Positions 9,377-19,261 of a stretch of 64,000 nucleotides of DNA are shown in pieces. The notes below the pieces were generated by a model. That model ran no database searches. It was given only the letters and a program-made list of their open reading frames with translations, and was not told where the DNA came from. The stretch's first letter is position 1. Each line of letters starts with the position of its first letter. This DNA is from Leptolyngbyaceae cyanobacterium JSC-12 (GTDB lineage: Bacteria; Cyanobacteriota; Cyanobacteriia; Leptolyngbyales; Leptolyngbyaceae). The position numbers and the translations under genes were made by a program. The stretch is from NCBI GenBank assembly GCA_000309945.1, contig CM001633.1, forward strand, positions 1,262,723-1,326,722, given 5' to 3'.

Positions 9377-10768
9377 ATGACTTGTCAGGCAACGCTGGCT
9401 CAGCTAACTTCTCTTCTCGATGCAACTCCTGTTAATGTACTGGATTCTGTGTTGCCAACTCTTGCAACTGCGATTAACACAGATACTCGCAGTCTTCAAC
9501 CTGGGGAAGTATTTTTGGCATTGCGGGGAGAAACTTTTGATGGTCACTCGTTTGTTGAAACCGCTTTTGAGAAGGGGGCAATCGCAGCAATTGTTGATTC
9601 TCCCGCTCCTATCCCTTATCCCTTTTTACAAGTTCCAGATACCCTGAAGGCTTATCAAGCAATCGCCCACTGGTGGCGAACTCAGTTCACAAACCCTGTC
9701 ATCGCAGTCACAGGTTCTGTGGGCAAAACTACCACGAAAGAACTGATTGCAGCCGTTTTGTCAGTGCCTCGCAGTTCAGACTTTACGCCTCAAGTGCTGA
9801 AAACTCAGGCGAATTTTAACAATGAGATTGGGGTGCCCAAAACCCTCTTAGAACTGGGTTCCAACCATGATTACGCGATTGTTGAAATGGGGATGCGGGC
9901 ACGAGGAGAAATCGCCCTACTGAGCCAGATTACCCAACCGGATATTGCCGTCATTACGAATGTGGGAACCGCACACATTGGACGCCTGGGATCAGAGGCA
10001 GCGATCGCCCAGGCAAAATGTGAACTCTTAGCTGAAATGCCCACTAGCAGCATCGCTGTTTTGAATCACGACAATCCCTTACTGCTGCACACTGCACAAT
10101 CCATCTGGCAAGGCAAAACTATCACGTTTGGGCTGGAAGGGGGTGATATTCAAGGGCAACTGGTATCTCCCGAAATATTGCGCGTCGATGGAATTGATTT
10201 GCCGTTGCCCCTCGCTGGTCGCCATAACGCTTTAAACTACTTGGCAGCGCTGGCAGTTGCCAAAGTTCTAGGGCTGGATTGGGCACCCTTAACTGCTGGA
10301 TTATCTGTTGAGTTGCCAGGTGGACGAGCAAAACGGCTGGAGTTACCAAATGATGTGGTGATTTTGGATGAAACCTATAATGCTGGACTGGAATCTATGT
10401 TGGCATCATTGCATCTGCTAGCGCAAACCTCTGGTCGGCGTCGTATCGCTGTATTAGGCACAATGAAAGAGTTGGGAGAGCAATCGCCGAAGTTTCATTA
10501 CCAAGTTGGCGCCTTTGTGCAGCAACTCCAGCTTGATCACCTGCTGATTTTGGCAGAAGAACCGGAAGCCAGCGCTATGCAGGATGGAGCAGGCAACGTT
10601 CCGGCTGAAAAATTTACGAATCATGTCGCAGTCGTGGAGCGCTTGCAAGAGCTAGTGCAACCGGGCGATCGCTTATTGTTCAAAGCGTCTCGTGCTGTAG
10701 CGTTAGATCGGGTCGTCGCGCAGTTTAGGCAGGACTATGAGAGTTGTTCAAGCTCGAAGCCAGTTTAG
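9377..10768 (+). CDS. murF: UDP-N-acetylmuramoyl-tripeptide--D-alanyl-D-alanine ligase
   Basis: 463 residues from ATG 9377. Adds D-Ala-D-Ala to the UDP-MurNAc tripeptide, the last cytoplasmic peptidoglycan precursor step. Visible: INTDTRSLQPGEVFLALRGETFDGHSFV (N-terminal substrate domain), the ATP-binding VTGSVGKTTTKELI, the central EMGMRARGEIALLSQITQPDIAVITNVGTAHIGRLGS, and the C-terminal LDETYNAGLESM. Length fits the family. ATG 9347 is an alternative adding 10 residues; TTG 9251 is excluded because it lies before the terminator hairpin. Probably monocistronic or followed by proA 53 bases later. Confidence 0.94.
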   Translation: MTCQATLAQLTSLLDATPVNVLDSVLPTLATAINTDTRSLQPGEVFLALRGETFDGHSFVETAFEKGAIAAIVDSPAPIPYPFLQVPDTLKAYQAIAHWWRTQFTNPVIAVTGSVGKTTTKELIAAVLSVPRSSDFTPQVLKTQANFNNEIGVPKTLLELGSNHDYAIVEMGMRARGEIALLSQITQPDIAVITNVGTAHIGRLGSEAAIAQAKCELLAEMPTSSIAVLNHDNPLLLHTAQSIWQGKTITFGLEGGDIQGQLVSPEILRVDGIDLPLPLAGRHNALNYLAALAVAKVLGLDWAPLTAGLSVELPGGRAKRLELPNDVVILDETYNAGLESMLASLHLLAQTSGRRRIAVLGTMKELGEQSPKFHYQVGAFVQQLQLDHLLILAEEPEASAMQDGAGNVPAEKFTNHVAVVERLQELVQPGDRLLFKASRAVALDRVVAQFRQDYESCSSSKPV

Positions 10769-10821
10769 TTTTTCACGTAGACTGGAATAGTCCGCTTTTG
10801 TTATTAAGTTGGTGATTGGCG

Positions 10822-12141
10822 ATGGTTTCCCCTTCAACGGTTGCTCCAAATTCCACAGCCTCTTTGGTCAAAATGGCTCAACGCACCAGAGCCAGTGCCC
10901 GTTTGTTAGGAACAACGCCAACCGAGCAAAAAAATCAGGCATTAGAAGCGATCGCTCAATCGTTAGAAACCTCTGCACTAGATATTTTGGCTGCAAACCA
11001 GGCAGACTGTGAGGCAGCCAAGGCAGAAGGCATTCCCAATTCGTTGTATGCTCGCTTGAAACTGGATGACACAAAACTGCAAAGTGCGATCGCAGGTGTG
11101 CGCGATGTTGCCAAGCTGCCTGATCCTGTAGGAACTGTACAACTTCATCGAGAATTGGATACGGGATTAGAACTGAAACGAGTTACCTGTCCATTGGGCA
11201 TATTAGGGGTGATTTTTGAAGCCCGCCCCGATGCAGTCGTACAAATTTCCAGTCTGGCAGTGAAGTCTGGTAATGGGGTGATTCTCAAAGGAGGTAAGGA
11301 GGCAATTCGCTCTTGCGAAGCACTGGTAAAAGCCATTCATCATGGCTTGGAACAGGTTGGCATTGATCCAGCCGTAGTGCAACTGTTGACCACGCGAGAA
11401 GAAACCCTGGAATTGCTAAAGCTTGACCAGTACGTGGACTTGATTATTCCCAGAGGCTCGAATTCGTTTGTGCGTTTTGTGCAAGACAACACTCGCATTC
11501 CCGTGTTGGGACACGCTGATGGCATTTGCCATGTGTATGTGGACAAAGCCGCTAATATTCAGCAGGCGATCGCCATTACGGTAGACTCCAAAATTCAATA
11601 TCCGGCAGCTTGCAATGCTGTAGAAACATTGTTAGTGCATCAAGCGATCGCAACAGATTTTTTGCTAGAAGCAGTCACCATTCTGCAAGGCAAAAATGTG
11701 GAACTGCGAGGGGATGCTCGCACGCTGGATATTCTCAATATCAAGCCCGCTACTGAAGCAGATTGGTCTACTGAATATGGTGATCTAATTCTGGCAATTA
11801 AAATTGTCGATTCCTTAGACGACGCGATCTCCCATATCAATACTTATGGATCAAGACATACGGAAGCAATCGTCACAAACAATGCTGAAACGGCAAAAAT
11901 CTTCATGTCCCAAGTGGATGCCGCTGGCGTCTATCATAACTGTTCCACGCGCTTTGCTGACGGCTTCCGCTATGGTTTTGGTGCAGAAGTCGGCATCAGC
12001 ACACAGAAAATGCCGCCTCGTGGGCCCGTTGGGTTAGAAGGCTTAGTGACTTACAAATATCAACTGGAAGGGAACGGACATATTGTTGCGACCTATGCGG
12101 GCTCGAATGCAAAACCATTTACACATCGGGATTTGGCTTGA
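10822..12141 (+). CDS. proA: Glutamate-5-semialdehyde dehydrogenase (gamma-glutamyl phosphate reductase)
   Basis: 439 residues from ATG 10822. NADPH-dependent reduction of gamma-glutamyl phosphate in proline synthesis. Typical segments are [66 protein letters not shown], the catalytic cysteine region [17 protein letters not shown], and the end [26 protein letters not shown] two codons upstream (10816) is in frame but unneeded. Full length; proB is not in the window. Confidence 0.95.
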   Translation: MVSPSTVAPNSTASLVKMAQRTRASARLLGTTPTEQKNQALEAIAQSLETSALDILAANQADCEAAKAEGIPNSLYARLKLDDTKLQSAIAGVRDVAKLPDPVGTVQLHRELDTGLELKRVTCPLGILGVIFEARPDAVVQISSLAVKSGNGVILKGGKEAIRSCEALVKAIHHGLEQVGIDPAVVQLLTTREETLELLKLDQYVDLIIPRGSNSFVRFVQDNTRIPVLGHADGICHVYVDKAANIQQAIAITVDSKIQYPAACNAVETLLVHQAIATDFLLEAVTILQGKNVELRGDARTLDILNIKPATEADWSTEYGDLILAIKIVDSLDDAISHINTYGSRHTEAIVTNNAETAKIFMSQVDAAGVYHNCSTRFADGFRYGFGAEVGISTQKMPPRGPVGLEGLVTYKYQLEGNGHIVATYAGSNAKPFTHRDLA

Positions 12142-12189
12142 CTCTTACGAGTGATCTACCATCTTTCGATAACGCTCCTAAGCTATATT

Positions 12190-12229
12190 AAAAACCAAGT
12201 AATTTAGGTAAAAACCAAGTGATTTAGAA
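12190..12229. repeat. Two tandem copies of a 20-bp unit
   Basis: AAAAACCAAGTAATTTAGGT at 12190-12209 is followed directly by the same 20-mer with three differences at 12210-12229. It lies just past proA in the gene-poor stretch leading into the first IS200-like copy. No function is evident. Confidence 0.75.
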
Positions 12230-12395
12230 CAACCGTAGAGCTACTTTGATCTAAGTAAAATTAGCCTTTTTTTTCAGGAACCGAGCATTTTTTCTTAAAG
12301 AATTGGGACAAGCAGGTTGTCATTGCAAAAGCAGCAAGGATAGAAATCATTATTCTTGAGCATTGCGAATCGTCCAGGGTGCAATGAGCATTGCC

Positions 12396-12925
12396 AATGA
12401 ACTACCCCGCTGCAAGCAGACGGGGTATCAGAATCAAAAAAGAGTAAGCTGCTCATCTCGGTGTAGCTTGAGATATTCGTTACCCTGATTTTTGACGTAG
12501 TTCGCAATCATCCCTTCATCCCCGTGTTTCCCAACTGTACTTGCAAAATAGCCATCACTCCAAAACTCTCCACCCCATAGCTTTTGCTTCACCTGAGGAC
12601 AACGCCGAAACACTTCCCTTGCGGTCAAACTCTTGATCATTTTGACCAATTTGGTCACGCTGTATGTCGGCACCGATTGGACTAAAAAGTGCACATGGTC
12701 TTTGTCTACACCGATTTCTATAAATTTAATCTCGTAGCGTTTCTCAATCTCCAGGCAAACTTCTCGCAAAACTTCATCGACCTGTTCATCAAACACAGCC
12801 CGCCGATACTTTGCTGGAAACACAAGGTGGTATAGCAAAACCGTAACGTTATGACTTTTGTGGATGTACTCGCTCATCCCTGCATTTTACGCTGCAGAGC
12901 AGCGGGGAATTGACCCATAGAGATT
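12396..12925 (-). mobile_element. IS200/IS605-like element, copy 1 (530 bp)
   Basis: A 530-bp unit identical in compared stretches to 57933-58462 but inverted. It carries one Y1-transposase gene and has no terminal inverted repeats; instead each end has a subterminal hairpin (left CGCTGC-TCT-GCAGCG, right TACCCCG...CGGGGTA), as in the IS200/IS605 family. In its own orientation it lies directly after TTTT in both copies, with no target duplication, the expected pattern for single-strand transposition next to a fixed tetranucleotide. Here it interrupts a GT39-like gene. The right boundary is defined by loss of identity after GTTCATT and could shift by one base. Confidence 0.9.
12434..12877 (-). 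CDS. tnpA: IS200/IS605 family transposase TnpA (Y1 HUH nuclease)
   Basis: 147 residues, identical to the product of 57981-58424. A REP-family Y1 transposase that cuts and joins single-stranded DNA at the element ends. The HUH metal motif is DHVHFLV and the nucleophilic tyrosine is in EGMIANYVKNQG near the C-terminus. The N-terminus HNVTVLLYHLVFPAKYRRAVF is typical. The element has no tnpB, so it is an IS200-type single-gene element. The reading frame is intact and it may be active. Confidence 0.93.
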   Translation of the reverse strand: MSEYIHKSHNVTVLLYHLVFPAKYRRAVFDEQVDEVLREVCLEIEKRYEIKFIEIGVDKDHVHFLVQSVPTYSVTKLVKMIKSLTAREVFRRCPQVKQKLWGGEFWSDGYFASTVGKHGDEGMIANYVKNQGNEYLKLHRDEQLTLF

Positions 12926-13600
12926 AAAATAAACATGATTACCATTGAGATAAAACTTTTAGCAATTTCTCTTGTTTTTGCGTATTCCAGAACAAACAAC
13001 AAGATAGGAATTAACAATGCAATTGGTTTCACATAACTTGCACCAGCAAGAACAATCCCAATAACGCCAGATCTAAACCAGAGAGCAAGAGATTCATTTG
13101 TCCATATCGCTAGAGAAAGCACGATTAATGCAGTGAAAAGCTGTTCACTTGCTAACACAGTAGTAAATTGAATTTGACTTGGCCATAGCGCCAGTAAAAT
13201 TCCTGTAATTACAGCAACTCGTTGATCAAAAAAGTGCTTTGCTAAATGCATGGATAACCAAATTGTTAGCAAACCCAGAAAAATATTTAAGATGGCAATT
13301 TGAAAATAATTATGACCAAAAAATCGGAAAAACAATGAATAAACAAATGATGTGCCAACTGGCCAATAGGCAGATGGAGAGTGCGCTGTCCAGCCGTATC
13401 CTGCACCATTGGCTAGATTTTGAGCAAATACATCATAGGCATGGCTGTCAGAAATCGGTACAACAGGAACCGCACTACTAGATATAGGGTTTGCACTTCT
13501 GCCAAAGTTGGGGCGATCTACATAAAGTTCTGGTGAACTCCCAACAGATAGCTCCGCATTAATACGGGGAGTATGCAAGAATCTTTTTAGAAAAAATAAT
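12926..13600 (-). pseudogene. Fragment of a GT39/ArnT-like glycosyltransferase, cut by the IS200-like element
   Basis: The minus-strand frame encodes SDSHAYDVFAQNLANG, then HSPSAYWPVGTSFVYSLFFR and several membrane helices (ILNIFLGLLTIWLSMHL, AVITGILLALWPSQI, SGVIGIVLAGASYVKPIALL), the pattern of membrane GT39-type glycosyltransferases that use lipid-linked sugars. The usual first helix is missing, and the frame upstream of about 13600 is antisense to another gene, so the N-terminus is lost. At the other end the frame enters the IS. Joining across the IS continues in frame as LAMLIAPWTIRNAQE and a stop; APWTIRN is a hallmark of this family. The gene is therefore broken at both ends. Confidence 0.75.
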
Positions 13601-13626
13601 TGATTGGTGAGCAAGGTGTTGCAAAC

Positions 13627-14444
13627 CGATAGCGGTATCTTTAACGCAGGCACACTGGATACCAGCTTTGGCAATAATGGAACCGTCGTCACTCCCTCTG
13701 CTGGGTTTGCCCACAGTATCACCCTACAGGATGACGGCAAACTGCTGGTGGCTGGAACAACCCTAGGCGGCAGCAGCTTTGCTCTGGGTCGCTACACCAA
13801 CGATGGTAGGCTAGACTCCAGCTTTGGCGCAGGCGGTATTGTCACTACGAACTTCTACACTCCCCCACCCTTCCTTAGCGGCTTTGATACTGAGATCGGC
13901 TTCAGCGTTCTGACTCAGGCAGATGAACTGATGCAAATCAGGCTCCGACCAACTTAAGTTTGAGCAACACCAACATTGCAGAGAATTTGGCAAGCGGGGC
14001 GATCGTCGGCACATTCACCACCAGTCGTTCAACTTTGAGGCAAAATCCGCCTACAGTATTCGAGTTCGCACCGATGATGGCAAAGGTGGTGTTTTGGAGC
14101 AAGTCTTCACAATTCGAGTGCAGGATGTGAATGATGCTCCTAGTGCTGCCACACCACTCACTAATCGCACGGCAACCGTGGGCAGGTCATTCCGCTATGT
14201 GGTTCCAGCCAACACCTTCTTTGATGAGGATGCTGCTGCTAATGATGAAGCAGATTGGCTGACTTTTAGTGCAACGCTAAGTAATGGGAACCCCTTGCCC
14301 AGTTGGCTCAGGTTTAACCCAAACACGAGAACCTTTAGCGGAACCCCCACTAGTGTAAATGTTGGTACTTTAAATATCGTCGTGAGAGCCAGCGATCGCG
14401 CTGGTGCTTCCGCAAGTTCCAGTTTCTTGCTCACTGTCCGGTAA
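13627..14444 (+). pseudogene. Collapsed remnant of a large repeat/adhesin-type surface protein
   Basis: Three pieces in different frames. 13604-13957 holds two delta-60 (DUF5122) propeller repeats, TLDTSFGNNGTVV and GRLDSSFGAGGIVTTNF. A frame change near 13930 gives NQAPTNLSLSNTNIAENLASGAIVGTF. Another change near 14030 gives FNFEAKSAYSIRVRTDDGKGG and VQDVNDAPS, a cadherin-like repeat end, then an Ig/CADG module (DEADWLTFSATLSNGNPLPSWLRFNPNTRTFSGTP) to the stop at 14444. A normal cadherin-like repeat has about 30 more residues between the second and third pieces, so internal deletions have occurred. No signal peptide remains. Confidence 0.75.
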
Positions 14445-14457
14445 GTTGATTGCGAAC

Positions 14458-14498
14458 AAGGGGACGTTGCATCGGGTTTTACAATGTTACGTCCCTTT
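14458..14498. terminator. Hairpin between convergent genes
   Basis: AAGGGGACGT (14458-14467) pairs with ACGTCCCTTT (14489-14498) apart from one G-T pair, in the 60-base gap between the adhesin remnant and the convergent glycosidase-like gene. There is no T-tract on either strand, so termination is only suggested by position. Confidence 0.35.
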
Positions 14499-14505
14499 GC
14501 CTACG

Positions 14506-16485
14506 TTAAACAAATACCACAACTCCTAGACTTTCTTGTGCTAAGCGATTGACAGAGCAGAGGGCATAGGTTCCTGACTGGAGGGCAAGAGAACTGACGG
14601 TTGCGGGAAGAATGCGCTGCAAAATCCATTGGTTACCAGTTTGCCGATACAATGTCCAGGATCGAACCTCTGGTGAAGCAGCATTCCAGTTGAGAGTTCC
14701 GTTGCCGCCTCGAACACCTGCAGGCAGTTTAGGCGGGAGAGCCGTCAGCCAGGGAATAACTGGTGCTAAAGCGGGAGTGCGATAGGTAACGGTGCGGAAG
14801 CGATCGCTCACCCCTTGCCGATTCTCCAAAAGCGTATTCATGCTGAAAAAGATGTTTCCTAGTACTTCTGGAGAGGTGACCTGGCGAGTAATTTCAATTT
14901 GACGCTCAATTTCTGAGAGTTCCCAAGCTCTGCCATCCAGTTGAGCAATATTATTCCCGATGTAAAGGTGGCGCTGTTTGGGATTATTACTTGCCCACCA
15001 ATTCAGCAGCACTGGGTAACTTTGAGCAGGTGAATCGATGCGCCAATAGAGTTGGGGAGCGAGATAATCCACCCAACCCTGTTGCAGCCATTTCAGCGCA
15101 TCGGCATAGAGTTGGTCATAGGCATCCAAGCCGCGAATTTGGGGCGGTTGTCCGGGGCGATAAATACCAAAGGGACTGATGCCAAACTTGACATGGGGCT
15201 TGGCGGCACGGATGCCAGAAGCAAGTCGCTGAATCAGTTGATTCACATTGTCTCTGCGCCAATCGCTGAGAGACAGAGTGCCGCCACTGTTGCGATAAGC
15301 CTGGTAGGTTTTGCTGTCGGGAAAACTCTGTCCGGCAATGGGGTAGGGGTAAAAGTAGTCGTCCAGATGAATGCCATCCACATCATAACGCTGCACCACA
15401 TCCATAATCACGTTATAAGTGCGGTCTTGCACCACCTTCACGCCTGGATCCATCCAGAGTTGAGTGCCCCATTCGTAAACCACGTCTGGATTGGTAACGG
15501 CAATGTGGGGACGCACATTCACCGTATTGCGAGAGGTGCGGGCACGATAGGGGTTAAACCAGGCATGAAGTTCAATGTTGCGTTTGTGGCACTCGGCGAT
15601 CGCAAATGCCAATGGGTCATACAGTGGATTGGGCGCTTGTCCTTGCGTTCCCGTCAACCAGTTGCTCCACGGATCGAGGGAGGATTGGTACAACGCATCG
15701 CCTTCGGGACGTACCTGGAGAATCAGTGCATTGAAGTTGGTAGCTTGCAGTTGCTCCAGAATCCGGATGAATTCCGCCTGTTGCTGTTGGGAGGAAAGCC
15801 CGGTTCTGGAGGGCCAATCCTTATTCCAAACAGAGGTAATCCAGGCGGCACGAAATTCTCGTGGATGGCTGACTTGCACGATTTGCACAGGTGACCATTG
15901 CACAATGTAGGGAGAGGCGATCGCGGGCGCCTGATTCAACGCCACCAAACATTGATAAACGAAGGCTGAAACTTCAGCGCGGGTGGTGGGCTGGGTGGGG
16001 CGCAGGCGGCGCAGGGCAGGATAATTCACAACGATTTGGTTTGCCGTAGCTGTGGCGATCGCGCTGCTTGCCCAAGTTGGAATTTGGGCTGCATCTTCGT
16101 ACATATCTGGCAGGGGAACAGTTTCTGTGGTTGTTAGCCCTAACCCACCGACCAGCGATACAAGAGTATGCGATCGCGGAATTGAGTCATTGGGGCGAAA
16201 CTGCTGCCCTGGAAAACCGCTCAAAAACCCTGTCTCATACGCCCAACGAATGGCGCTAGCTGCCCAAAAGCTAGCTGGCACATCCACAAATGGCACATAG
16301 GGGCGAGTTCCAGTTCGGGGAAAGGCGGTTTGCAAGATCACGGCAAATTCTGCCCGCGTTACGCCTCGTTCTGGGCGAAAAGTGCCATCGGGAAACCCAC
16401 GAATGATATTGCGTTGGGCTAATCCTTCGATGAATGAGCGGGCCCAGTGAGTTCGCACATCCAAAAAACGGGCAGAAGCAACCAT
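14506..16485 (-). CDS. SLH-domain protein with GHL10 (family-10-like glycosyl hydrolase, DUF187) domain
   Basis: 659 residues from ATG 16485. Residues about 1-205 hold three S-layer homology repeats (FIEGLAQRNIIRGFPDGTFRPERGVTRAEFAVIL; AIRWAYETGFLSGFPGQQFRPNDSIPR; TTRAEVSAFVYQC), which bind cell-wall polymer or outer-membrane surface. A GHL10 TIM barrel follows: FRAAWITSVWNKDWPS, LILQVRPEGDALY, ELHAWFNPYRA, YDVDGIHLDDYFYPYP, VKFGISPFGIYRP, VDYLAPQLYWRI. The family is presumed to act on peptidoglycan or glycans. The last 100 residues resemble a fibronectin-like tail. Curiously, no signal peptide precedes the first SLH repeat; GTG 16575 adds 30 residues without making one. Confidence 0.85.
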   Translation of the reverse strand: MVASARFLDVRTHWARSFIEGLAQRNIIRGFPDGTFRPERGVTRAEFAVILQTAFPRTGTRPYVPFVDVPASFWAASAIRWAYETGFLSGFPGQQFRPNDSIPRSHTLVSLVGGLGLTTTETVPLPDMYEDAAQIPTWASSAIATATANQIVVNYPALRRLRPTQPTTRAEVSAFVYQCLVALNQAPAIASPYIVQWSPVQIVQVSHPREFRAAWITSVWNKDWPSRTGLSSQQQQAEFIRILEQLQATNFNALILQVRPEGDALYQSSLDPWSNWLTGTQGQAPNPLYDPLAFAIAECHKRNIELHAWFNPYRARTSRNTVNVRPHIAVTNPDVVYEWGTQLWMDPGVKVVQDRTYNVIMDVVQRYDVDGIHLDDYFYPYPIAGQSFPDSKTYQAYRNSGGTLSLSDWRRDNVNQLIQRLASGIRAAKPHVKFGISPFGIYRPGQPPQIRGLDAYDQLYADALKWLQQGWVDYLAPQLYWRIDSPAQSYPVLLNWWASNNPKQRHLYIGNNIAQLDGRAWELSEIERQIEITRQVTSPEVLGNIFFSMNTLLENRQGVSDRFRTVTYRTPALAPVIPWLTALPPKLPAGVRGGNGTLNWNAASPEVRSWTLYRQTGNQWILQRILPATVSSLALQSGTYALCSVNRLAQESLGVVVFV

Positions 16486-16622
16486 AAGTTTGCAGATGAA
16501 TTTTTCTCTTCCATTAAATATTTGCCCAGTGCAAATGGAGATGGGGTAATTTAAATTTTTCGTAAGTGCGATCACGATTGATTAATGAACCTCGCGATCG
16601 CTTCTCACTAATCGTCAGCAAG

Positions 16623-18590
16623 TTAGCCTTGCCGCAATTTTTCCAGAACAGAGCGATCTTCCAATGTTGAGGTATCACCTGAGACGTCTTCGCCGGATGC
16701 GAGGGAGCGCAGTAAGCGGCGCATGATTTTGCCGGAGCGGGTTTTGGGCAGGGCATCGGCAAAGCGGATTTCCCCAGGACGAGCGATCGCGCCAATTTCA
16801 TCCGCCACATGTTTCTTCAATTCATTTTTCAACTCGTCGCTAGCAGAAACATTCCCTTCCAGTGTCACAAACGCCACAATATCCTGCCCCTTCAGTTCAT
16901 CGGGTTTACCTACCACAGCAGCTTCTGCTACGGCGGGATGGGAGACGAGTGCCGATTCAATTTCCATCGTGCCGAGGCGGTGTCCAGCCACGTTGATTAC
17001 ATCATCTACCCGGCCCATCACCCAGAAGTAACCATCCTCATCCTGACGAGCACCATCGCCTGCAAAATAGAGGTATTGCCCGTCTCTGGGAGGGATGTGC
17101 TCCCAGTAGGTACGGCGGAAGCGGTCTGGATCACCATACACGGTCCGCATCATACCGGGCCACGGGTGGGTCACTGCCAAGTAACCACCTTCATTCGTAG
17201 CAGCAGGATTGCCATCCAGATCCACAATCTCTGCCAGGATACCAGGGAAAGGCAGGGTTGCTGAACCAGGTTTTGTAGGAATTGCCCCTGGAAGTGCCGT
17301 GATCATAATGCCGCCCGTCTCAGTTTGCCACCAGGTATCGACAATTGGGCAGCGTTCTCTACCAATTACGCGGTAGTACCACATCCAAGCTTCAGGATTA
17401 ATCGGTTCGCCCACCGTTCCCAACAGCCGTAATGAGGAAAGATTACGAGCATTGGGCAAATGTTCACCCATCTTGATGAAAGCTCGAATAGCAGTGGGAG
17501 CGGTGTAAAAAATATTGACCCCGTATTTTTCAATCACATCCCAGAAGCAACCAGGATTGGAAGGGCGGGGTGCCCCTTCGTACATTAGCGTCGTTGCGCC
17601 ATTTGATAAAGGACCATAGACGATGTAGCTATGTCCGGTAATCCAGCCCACATCAGCAGTGCACCAATACACATCGGTATCTCGCAGATCAAAAATCCAT
17701 TTGGTCGTCATGTGGGTATAGAGATTGTACCCGCCTGTGGTGTGCACCACGCCTTTCGGTTTTCCAGTACTGCCAGAGGTGTAGAGGATGAATAGCATGT
17801 CTTCGCTATCCATTGGTTCGGCGGGGCAATCAGCAGATGCGCCTTGCTGCAAATCGTGCCACCAATGATCTCGTCCTGGTTCCATGTGCACAGTTTGTTT
17901 CGTGCGTTGGACAACCAGCACATTTTCGACACTGGGTGCGCCATTGGTTGCCAAGGCTTTGTCTACCTGGTCTTTCAAGGGCACGATCGCATCTTTGCGC
18001 CAGCCCCCATCTGCTGTAACCACCAGTTTGGCTTCGGCATCCACCAGGCGATCGCGCAGGGCTTCTGCACTGAATCCACCAAAGACAACCGAATGGGGGG
18101 CACCAATCCGGGCACAGGCAAGCATCGCGATCGCCGCTTCTGGAATCATGGGCATATAAATCCCTACGCGATCGCCCTTTTTCACGCCTAATTGCTTCAA
18201 CACATTAGCAAACTGGCACACTTCCCGGTGTAGTTGGGCATAGGTGAGGGTGCGCGAATCCCCCGGTTCGCCTTCCCAAATTAGGGCAGCCTTGTTGCGT
18301 CGCCAGGTATGAAGATGGCGATCCAGACAGTTGTAGGAAATATTGATTTTGCCGTTGACAAACCATTTCACAAACGGCGGTTGCCAATCCATCACCGTGT
18401 CCCATTTCTGAAACCAGTGCAGTTCTTGCTCAGCTAACTCTGCCCAAAATGCCTGGGGATCTGCCTTAGCTTTGTCATAAAGCTGTCTATACTCGTCCAG
18501 GCTTTTGATGTGAGCTTGTTGCGAAAACTCAGCAGGCGGCTTAAATAGCCGATTTTCGTGGAGAACCGATTCAATCGTAGGCTGAGACAT
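16623..18590 (-). CDS. acs: Acetyl-CoA synthetase (acetate--CoA ligase, AMP-forming)
   Basis: 655 residues from ATG 18590. Activates acetate to acetyl-CoA through acetyl-AMP. Signatures: the AMP-binding P-loop [19 protein letters not shown], the acetate pocket [35 protein letters not shown], and the C-terminal [10 protein letters not shown] whose lysine is the regulatory acetylation site in this family. Length is standard. An in-frame start 10 codons upstream (18620) is ignored because [16 protein letters not shown] matches the usual cyanobacterial N-terminus. The glycosidase-like gene follows 137 bases downstream. Confidence 0.96.
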   Translation of the reverse strand: MSQPTIESVLHENRLFKPPAEFSQQAHIKSLDEYRQLYDKAKADPQAFWAELAEQELHWFQKWDTVMDWQPPFVKWFVNGKINISYNCLDRHLHTWRRNKAALIWEGEPGDSRTLTYAQLHREVCQFANVLKQLGVKKGDRVGIYMPMIPEAAIAMLACARIGAPHSVVFGGFSAEALRDRLVDAEAKLVVTADGGWRKDAIVPLKDQVDKALATNGAPSVENVLVVQRTKQTVHMEPGRDHWWHDLQQGASADCPAEPMDSEDMLFILYTSGSTGKPKGVVHTTGGYNLYTHMTTKWIFDLRDTDVYWCTADVGWITGHSYIVYGPLSNGATTLMYEGAPRPSNPGCFWDVIEKYGVNIFYTAPTAIRAFIKMGEHLPNARNLSSLRLLGTVGEPINPEAWMWYYRVIGRERCPIVDTWWQTETGGIMITALPGAIPTKPGSATLPFPGILAEIVDLDGNPAATNEGGYLAVTHPWPGMMRTVYGDPDRFRRTYWEHIPPRDGQYLYFAGDGARQDEDGYFWVMGRVDDVINVAGHRLGTMEIESALVSHPAVAEAAVVGKPDELKGQDIVAFVTLEGNVSASDELKNELKKHVADEIGAIARPGEIRFADALPKTRSGKIMRRLLRSLASGEDVSGDTSTLEDRSVLEKLRQG

Positions 18591-19261
18591 GGGCTTATTA
18601 AACGAGATTAAGATTGGCAATTCTTGATTTTAGAGTGCTGTTCTATGAATTGAGCATTGTTTGATGGAGTTTTTAGATTTTGACTGCGATCGCAAGCGTT
18701 CAAGAGTCTGTTGCATTTATACTGCATGGCAGTAGAAAAGTCACGGTATCCAGTCCTGAATAAATCAGCATTCCCAGACCAATGAAGCAATAGAGGGATG
18801 AGTGATGGCAAAACAAGCCCTCCTCTACTGTCAATAACTCAGTCTGATACCCACTAGGAGTCTTGTTTCTGCATCTCCATGACTTTCCATTTCTTATAGA
18901 GCGAGTTCTAACTGGATTTTTTGTACTTCTCAGTTTTGGTCTTCAAAAGCCGGATGCGCTACAAGTCTCCTGTATTTTGATGGGGATTTACTCTAACCAG
19001 TTAGACGAGCAAAAACCAACTCTTCCTATATCCCTGGTTACTTCCTTAGCGTTAGTTGCTTTCGTTCCCAAAATACTTGCAGTTCTTGGTCTAGGTCAAT
19101 ATCAGGTTACCAATCCCTCCCTCTTCCAATATGCCGTTGCGTATTAGTTGGAATGTTTTGGTCACCTATTTTGGAATACGGCAGAAAGTTAATCAACAGA
19201 TGATGTTCATTTTCAACTGGTTTCCTGGTTCAGAATAGTTTTTGCTCAAAAGGTCGTCATT
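18591..19261. other. Gene-poor stretch between acs and the M50 protease gene
   Basis: About 670 bases. A 94-codon TTG-initiated frame (18863-19147) has hydrophobic patches but no binding site and no recognisable family; I do not call it a gene. The acs promoter should lie near 18600-18700 and the protease promoter near 19150-19260. Confidence 0.4.

Noticed and set aside
13601-13740. N-terminal part of the long minus-strand frame containing the GT39 fragment
   Set aside because: This part is antisense to the delta-60 repeat coding sequence on the plus strand and does not look like glycosyltransferase.
15052-15894. 280-codon plus-strand frame antisense to the SLH/GHL10 gene
   Set aside because: Shadow of a GC-rich, strongly supported gene on the other strand; no family match.
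18863-19147. 94-codon plus-strand frame before the M50 gene
   Set aside because: TTG start, no binding site, unrecognised product; hydrophobic patches alone are not enough.
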